A stretch of 64,000 nt of DNA from Bugula neritina (Eukaryota > Bryozoa > Gymnolaemata > Cheilostomatida > Bugulidae). The position numbers were made by a program, and so were the translations under genes. Positions 62,801 through 64,000 of this stretch are shown here, one piece after another (the stretch's first letter is position 1; every line of letters begins with the position of its first letter). The stretch lies in the NCBI GenBank assembly GCA_964035545.1, contig OZ037765.1, positions 5,081,698 through 5,145,697 of the forward strand, written 5' to 3'. The notes under the pieces are model-generated. The model saw nothing but the letters and a program-made list of their open reading frames with translations, searched no databases and was not told the origin of the DNA.

Positions 62801-63321
62801 TTTCATGAAATTAGCGAGGTTTGTTTTGTTTTCATTGGCAGTTAGCACACAGTATAAATGTGTTTCTACACTAAAATATCATTTAGTGAATGCTTACATG
62901 GCAAATGAAAATTCATGATGGATTTTTGTTGGTTTTATAATTCACAAGGATTAATAAATTTGTAAGCTTTTTGTTTTTTATTTTGTAGAGTATGTTTTAG
63001 CAACAACCACTACACCAACTACCACAACCACTACACCAACTACCACAACAACCACTACACCAACTACCACAACAACTACTACCACAACAACCACTACACC
63101 AACTACTACAACAACTACCACACCAACTACTACAACAACTACCACACCAACTACTACACCCACTACCACAACAACCACTACAACAACTACTACACCAACT
63201 ACTACACCAACTACTACACCCACTACAGCACCCACTACAACACCAACAGCTGCAACAAAGGCAACTTTCTCAGCAGAAGCAAATGGAGGTTTAACACAGA
63301 ATCAATCTGCTCCTTTGAATG
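31256..63321 (+). CDS. giant multi-lectin receptor: 14 CTLD, 3 F5/8C, FAMeT, WSC, FN2 (partial)
   Basis: 59 exons with matching phases give 9021 coding bases. The domain order is CTLD1-5, discoidin 1 (with nested Methyltransf_FA), discoidin 2-3, WSC, CTLD6-13, FN2, CTLD14 and a Thr-rich stalk. It resembles the mannose-receptor family in having serial C-type lectin domains plus FN2, but has more lectin domains, no visible N-terminal ricin domain, and inserted discoidin and WSC domains. The inferred role is extracellular carbohydrate or surface recognition, for example immune or adhesion. The first exon opens at an acceptor (31255/31256, phase 1), so the start codon lies upstream. A signal-peptide-like reading runs across the acceptor from 31204, but only from GTG. 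The last exon seen ends at a GTAAAC donor, so the protein continues past the window; membrane anchorage is not seen. Because each domain is in frame with its neighbours, one gene is more likely than several. Confidence 0.9.
33012..33228 (-). mobile_element. tRNA-derived SINE, copy 1
   Basis: Minus-orientation copy in the intron before exon 4. The minus strand begins with a tRNA-like head (GGTTAGAGCGTTGG and a GGGTTTGAACC B box). The direct repeat GTTTGTGCTAT flanks it at 33001-33011 and 33229-33239, a clear target-site duplication. Confidence 0.8.
33375..35026 (+). CDS. CTLD2 (exons 4-6), EPN without WND
   Basis: Exons 33375-33598, 34591-34688, 34917-35026. Contains CDYSNGWNLLKGKCYRF, SIWVGYSD, NGEPNPQN and LAYICEKS. 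EPN, the mannose-type triplet, is present, but the WND position reads WKL, so calcium coordination is probably incomplete. Confidence 0.9.
35219..36263 (+). CDS. CTLD3 (exons 7-9), degenerate
   Basis: Exons 35219-35401, 35606-35707, 36159-36263. Its N-terminal half is normal (GQCPAGWRSKNNVCVKTF, WPEANAACAGYGGNLASV). The second half lacks WIGL, EPN and WND and keeps only spaced cysteines (ECGVWN, LDSCYRSKFYTC). Frame and splice sites are intact, so it is a diverged domain rather than a pseudo-exon. A short Thr/Pro linker follows. Confidence 0.85.
35790..35880. repeat. short TATAATATAATATCCATAAG tandem repeat
   Basis: About four imperfect copies of a 20-base AT-rich unit in the intron after exon 8. 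Confidence 0.8.
36315..36505 (-). mobile_element. tRNA-derived SINE, copy 2
   Basis: The same family as 33012-33228, in the same orientation and about 3.3 kb away. The minus strand reads GGTCTAGGGGTTAGAGCATT and then GGGTTCGAGTCC, matching Pol III A and B boxes well. Flanks aattgtataattaa and aaatgcataattaa resemble an aged target duplication. Confidence 0.75.
37069..38295 (+). CDS. CTLD4 (exons 10-12), EPN without WND
   Basis: Exons 37069-37227, 37345-37499, 38172-38295. Shows KKYKKSCYRRF, SIVWIGYDD, FTYWAPNEPNN, EHCVE and RPYICE. The mannose-type EPN is present; the WND position reads WKD. It ends in a Thr/Pro linker (TQATTPMPT). Confidence 0.92.
38641..39812 (+). CDS. CTLD5 (exons 13-15), EPS with WND
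   Basis: Exons 38641-38811, 39130-39252, 39702-39812. Contains HLSGNCYYFSF, GWRWVDKSPFKYLNWND, GEPSS, RWNDNNC and RQYICE. The sugar triplet is EPS instead of EPN, with WND intact. Confidence 0.92.
39986..40036 (+). CDS. Thr/Pro linker exon 16
   Basis: A 51-base phase 1-1 exon encoding a Thr-rich spacer (NSTQINTTPLPT) between CTLD5 and the discoidin block. Confidence 0.75.
40406..43615 (+). CDS. F5/8C (discoidin) domain 1, split by a nested domain
   Basis: The N-terminal part is exon 17 (40406-40537): DNCTTVELISGTHW, then DSAFQTSS and SRIDWT, i.e. the first cysteine and the DSqiTASS...aRL region. The C-terminal part is exons 21-22 (42921-43162, 43471-43615): GGWSPKYS, GQWIQVDF, SVTTKGS, YFAGNKDFDT, VRLRPRKF and the closing cysteine ALDGC. 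Together they make one complete discoidin fold. Exons 18-20 between them encode a different domain. The phase-1 ends of exon 17 and exon 21 would join directly if the insert were removed. Confidence 0.88.
41114..42229 (+). CDS. Methyltransf_FA (FAMeT-like) domain nested in discoidin 1
   Basis: Exons 41114-41264, 41633-41755 and 42057-42229, 447 nt (149 aa). Family landmarks: FVTFSVQACNDAHISL, YEVVLGGWANTQSVVR, FWITWSTGKIQVGTGN and VSTGWGASGEWVI. The fold is named after crustacean farnesoic acid O-methyltransferase. In extracellular proteins it is a beta-sandwich module without demonstrated enzyme activity, so no enzymatic role is claimed. It is bounded by phase-1 introns on both sides. Confidence 0.9.
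43826..44733 (+). CDS. F5/8C (discoidin) domain 2 (exons 23-25)
   Basis: Exons 43826-44019, 44218-44370, 44592-44733. Starts KYCEPERLVTGESQLSDW and ends MRMDILGC. Contains NGWLAAL, SEQWIQ, IVTKGH and VKSYQIQT. It is diverged in the DSqiTASS region but keeps the terminal cysteine pair. An intron falls after WIQ, unlike domain 1. Confidence 0.88.
45618..46312 (+). CDS. F5/8C (discoidin) domain 3 (exons 26-28)
   Basis: Exons 45618-45796, 45942-46076, 46174-46312. A textbook discoidin sequence: GCSLSPIINGP, DTRLSASGSLSSDFGP, KARLDTTGYASAWIP, then VTTQGRSDEDQWVTAYSISY and closing MRIELHGC. It is the most typical of the three and is uninterrupted at the position where domain 1 carries its insert. 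Confidence 0.93.
46434..46991 (+). CDS. WSC domain (exons 29-30)
   Basis: Exons 46434-46642 and 46880-46991. Pattern: SVGCFTEG, YYTYNSPSKCAANC, GFMYAGLS, CKCGN, then RCNYKCRGD and FYCGGFALG, the eight-cysteine WSC layout. WSC modules are putative carbohydrate-binding domains. The acceptor at 46433/46434 was chosen over the one two bases upstream because only it keeps phase. Confidence 0.92.
47251..47267. repeat. poly-G tract
   Basis: A run of about 17 G residues in the intron between the WSC domain and CTLD6. It could form a G-rich structure, and its length may vary or be misassembled. Confidence 0.9.
47405..48713 (+). CDS. CTLD6 (exons 31-33), EPN plus WND
   Basis: Exons 47405-47584, 48072-48232, 48558-48713. 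Contains RCPVGYDTYNGKCFKI, GAWIGLND, FEWADGSPV, SEPNNHLGKREDCVE, WWNDRQC and YSICQ. Both calcium/sugar motifs are present, so mannose-type binding is plausible. Exon 33 continues through an Ala/Pro/Thr linker into the first cysteine of CTLD7. Confidence 0.93.
48303..48512 (+). mobile_element. tRNA-derived SINE, copy 3
   Basis: Plus-orientation copy in the intron before exon 33. The head reads GTAGTCGTTAGAGCATTGG with the B-box-like CAGTGGTTTGAGTTT. The body shares TCATAATTGCTCTT and TAGTGACTATAAA with copies 1 and 2 read on the minus strand. Confidence 0.75.
48690..50440 (+). CDS. CTLD7 (exons 33-36), no sugar motif
   Basis: End of exon 33, then 49067-49182, 49791-49987 and the first part of 50305-50531. 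Shows NWKAYQSSCYLM, WGQANTACLQEGGTLVRV, RYWVDLRYK, YTNWAK and RSCAGRAFPLCE. There is neither EPN nor WND. The fold cysteines persist, so this is probably a structural or protein-binding lectin-like domain. Confidence 0.85.
50470..51869 (+). CDS. CTLD8 (exons 36-39), EPN plus WND
   Basis: End of exon 36, then 50615-50748, 51249-51310 and 51702-51869. Contains FCPSGWFGVGSNCYQ, SAEQHCAKQGAHLASF, YWIGLNE, ANWKEGEPNDWDG, EPCVMM, KWNDEKC and WICS. A complete mannose-type calcium site. CTLD7 and CTLD8 share exon 36. Confidence 0.92.
51880..52275. repeat. 33-bp minisatellite (about 12 copies)
   Basis: Unit GTAGCACTTACTGTATACTG plus TGATGTTTCGTAT, 33 bases. It starts about ten bases after the splice donor of exon 39. 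Because 33 is a multiple of three it leaves a long open frame, but this is an intron and not a gene. Confidence 0.95.
52338..52394 (+). CDS. linker exon 40
   Basis: A 57-base phase 1-1 exon encoding a Thr-rich spacer (VTTTHEPTSGP) between CTLD8 and CTLD9. Confidence 0.75.
52584..53679 (+). CDS. CTLD9 (exons 41-44), EPN plus WND
   Basis: Exons 52584-52750, 52874-52986, 53233-53333, 53560-53679. Contains QCPDGDDWKFFQGNCYY, CNGFGAHLVSIQS, VWTGLNE, NWALNEPNDYGGGEYC, EWNDMHC and PSICK. A full mannose-type site. Exon 44 ends with the first cysteine of CTLD10 (AYCPSG). Confidence 0.93.
53665..55360 (+). CDS. CTLD10 (exons 44-47), EPN plus WND
   Basis: End of exon 44, then 53893-54021, 54746-54927 and the first part of 55253-55437. 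Contains FENYCYKM, FICGTEGGHLAYI, VALWLGLKHG, YTNWNHGEPNGQNQ, RWNDVSC and GYICR. The intron between exons 45 and 46 carries a LINE fragment. Confidence 0.92.
54117..54650 (-). mobile_element. LINE reverse-transcriptase 3' fragment
   Basis: The minus strand keeps an open frame matching the C-terminal part of non-LTR retrotransposon ORF2 proteins: KVYRAMVLSSLLYGAETWT, RQLRDIMAVKWYDKV, NLRWLGHVHSMEHSRLP, GRPRLRLKD and DRAAWR. The catalytic RT core and the endonuclease are absent, so it is a 5'-truncated copy, recent enough to lack stops. It lies antisense in the CTLD10 intron. Confidence 0.85.
55375..56905 (+). CDS. CTLD11 (exons 47-49), EPS without WND
   Basis: Second part of 55253-55437, then 55612-55768 and 56716-56905. 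Contains GCPQGFIKWENSCYKY, MDARVCGSDANLLSI, VWIGLSS, TYWGDNEPSYLKD, KSCVLM and SAICK. EPN has become EPS and the WND position reads WKV, so binding is probably lost or altered. It shares exon 47 with CTLD10. Confidence 0.9.
57404..58116 (+). CDS. CTLD12 (exons 50-51), EPN plus WND
   Basis: Exons 57404-57685 and 57946-58116; only two exons, the most compact lectin domain here. Contains NSDGFCYLF, RACRSAGGDLASIHS, HVWIGLRK, YTNWAKSEPNSLEN, EKCTEL, EWNDVNC and GFICR. A full mannose-type motif set. Confidence 0.93.
58587..58658 (+). CDS. linker exon 52
   Basis: A 72-base phase 1-1 exon encoding a Pro/Thr-rich spacer (TFPTPINVPPTTPS) between CTLD12 and CTLD13. Confidence 0.75.
59047..61120 (+). 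CDS. CTLD13 (exons 53-55), no sugar motif
   Basis: Exons 59047-59194, 59482-59675 and the first part of 61039-61290. Contains GWKYYNGSCYLM, ANDYCKAPGREAYLVSIQS, AWLGLAK, LRWADNS, MECVGIS, TWPKEYC and PFICE. EPN and WND are both absent. Its last intron has been enlarged by a foldback element and a TIR transposon. Confidence 0.88.
59849..59951. repeat. imperfect foldback repeat
   Basis: The left arm ATAAGCAGCTCCGAGTTGGG pairs with the right arm CCTCAACTCGAAGCTGCTTAT (one or two mismatches) across a 60-base centre that itself contains GGGG/CCCC pairings. A small foldback element or a structured intronic hairpin. Confidence 0.6.
60303..60993. mobile_element. TIR DNA transposon, non-autonomous (691 bp)
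   Basis: Terminal inverted repeats of about 44 bp with about three mismatches. The left starts GTAACCCCCTATTCACACTT; the right ends AAGTGTGAATGAGGGGTTAC; both continue through a TACGCCGTAACAGCA block. A 3-bp TGT flanks both ends. No transposase ORF. The 3-bp duplication suggests the PIF/Harbinger group (inference). Confidence 0.85.
61170..61289 (+). CDS. fibronectin type II (FN2) domain in exon 55
   Basis: Begins CHFPFQYRGQLYNTC and continues to YLWCATTDNYERDG and the final C, the four-cysteine FN2 pattern. FN2 modules bind collagen or gelatin in mannose-receptor relatives, where they sit near the N terminus. Here it is between lectin domains 13 and 14 and shares an exon with the end of CTLD13. 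Confidence 0.93.
61410..61505. repeat. interspersed repeat (copy also at 29425-29505)
   Basis: Shares TTTCAAAGCTTCGCATTG and GAATGAAACCATAACCATAA, in the same order, with the copy 32 kb to the left. It lies in the intron between exons 55 and 56. Confidence 0.5.
61749..62618 (+). CDS. CTLD14 (exons 56-58), EPR variant
   Basis: Exons 61749-61913, 62022-62110, 62462-62618. Contains HNEFCYYFSS, AKCASMGADLAFIGS, IYWIGLND, FTNWGVGEPRSISG, EDCAQI, AWLMEDC and RYICMK. The sugar triplet reads EPR and WND is absent, so classic calcium-dependent mannose binding is unlikely. Confidence 0.92.
62989..63321 (+). CDS. Thr-rich mucin-like stalk (exon 59)
   Basis: A 333-base exon, nearly all ACA/ACC/ACT plus CCA codons between 63000 and 63240, so mostly Thr with spaced Pro. 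It then becomes ordinary sequence (ATFSAEANGGLTQN) before a GTAAAC donor. Probably a heavily O-glycosylated stalk before a membrane segment or further domains to the right. The DNA repeat is prone to length change. Confidence 0.85.
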
Positions 63322-64000
63322 GTAAACAAACTACTAGTATTTGATTTTCGTCTTCTCTGTAATATATTGCTTATCTCCAGCTTTTCTAACAGAACTATGT
63401 TATAATAGCAATATCATCAGCTCCCTATTAGCTAACTGCTATACTCATACAATGCAATAGTAGCACTTCAACCATACGGTTTCTGTCTTGTTGAGATTGT
63501 GTAACAAACATTCTGAAATATTTAGGGTGCATTTCTCAAGTTAATCTTTGGCACAATAAAGCTGTAAATGGTACTTTTTCACTCTTAAAAACAGCTAAAA
63601 CTCATCTTATGTGCTGGTGTTTGTCTCACATTCATAAGAGGATTAGCTGCACTATTTTTCTGATTAATAATAGTAATGAGACAGTAAATTTCTGCTTCTA
63701 TGATACAAGAAAATATTGTTGACAGGTCCTTCTGCTGAATTGATAAAAATTTTACTACTAAATATTTTTGAACCATTTTAAAATGTTCAAAATTTTAGCA
63801 AAACTGGGGAATTGCTTACTGTGCATAATAATGTGAAGATTTATAAACATTGTGAAGCATATGGCTATATTATCATCAGGAAAACTAATCAATGCTGCAT
63901 GAATTGAATATTTTCACTGTTTTGTTTGCTAAAATTTGTAAGTCGCAGTTCATGATATCCTATATTTACATGAGCAAATTTTAATTAAGTTACAGAATTT
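63322..64000. other. right-edge intron
   Basis: AT-rich sequence after the donor of exon 59. No acceptor with a credible exon was recognised before the window ends. Confidence 0.6.

Noticed and set aside
62978-63235. Minus-strand Val/Gly-rich open frame
   Set aside because: A shadow of the plus-strand Thr-rich exon 59, which is supported by phase and splice sites.
63000-63240. CRISPR-like or satellite array
   Set aside because: The repeats are codon-level Thr/Pro coding repeats in a eukaryotic exon, without spacer structure.

Overview
The window is AT-rich animal genomic DNA. Genes are split into many small exons by GT-AG introns, and TA microsatellites and small interspersed repeats are frequent. 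A ciliary B9D1 gene, a semaphorin and a very large chain of lectin, discoidin, WSC and fibronectin type II domains point to a bilaterian invertebrate, probably a lophotrochozoan. That last placement is inference and no species is named.

Layout. (1) About 1250-5224, minus strand: the first five exons of a semaphorin-like gene that runs off the left edge. (2) 6246-14910, plus strand: a complete gene for a 479-residue secreted or GPI-anchored Ig/fibronectin-III-like protein, head to head with the semaphorin about 1 kb away. (3) 16639-19301, minus strand: a complete six-exon B9D1 gene (213 aa). (4) 20418-27910, plus strand: a full-length, apparently intact Ty3/Gypsy LTR retrotransposon with two 305-bp LTRs identical by eye. 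It has gag, a -1-frame pol reached by a recognisable frameshift signal, and a third zinc-finger ORF in the place where env would sit. (5) 31256 to the right edge, plus strand: one giant gene. I resolved 59 consecutive phase-consistent exons totalling 9021 coding bases, about 3000 residues. The order is five C-type lectin domains, three F5/8C discoidin domains, a WSC domain, eight more lectin domains, a fibronectin type II domain, a fourteenth lectin domain and a Thr-rich stalk. The gene runs off the right edge, so any membrane anchor is not seen.

The most unusual point is that the first discoidin domain is split by a complete farnesoic-acid-O-methyltransferase-like (Methyltransf_FA) domain. 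The insert is carried on three exons bounded by phase-1 introns on both sides, as expected from exon shuffling. The second is the retrotransposon's ORF3, which has no suitable ATG but begins at a strong splice acceptor. That acceptor is in phase with a strong donor inside the start of gag, so a spliced subgenomic mRNA is predicted.

Introns and intergenic DNA hold non-autonomous transposons: a hAT-like MITE, a TIR element, a foldback family with two copies, a long palindrome, three copies of a tRNA-derived SINE, a LINE 3' fragment and two minisatellites that start at splice donors. Exon boundaries were placed by hand from splice consensus plus reading frame. They are predictions without transcript support.
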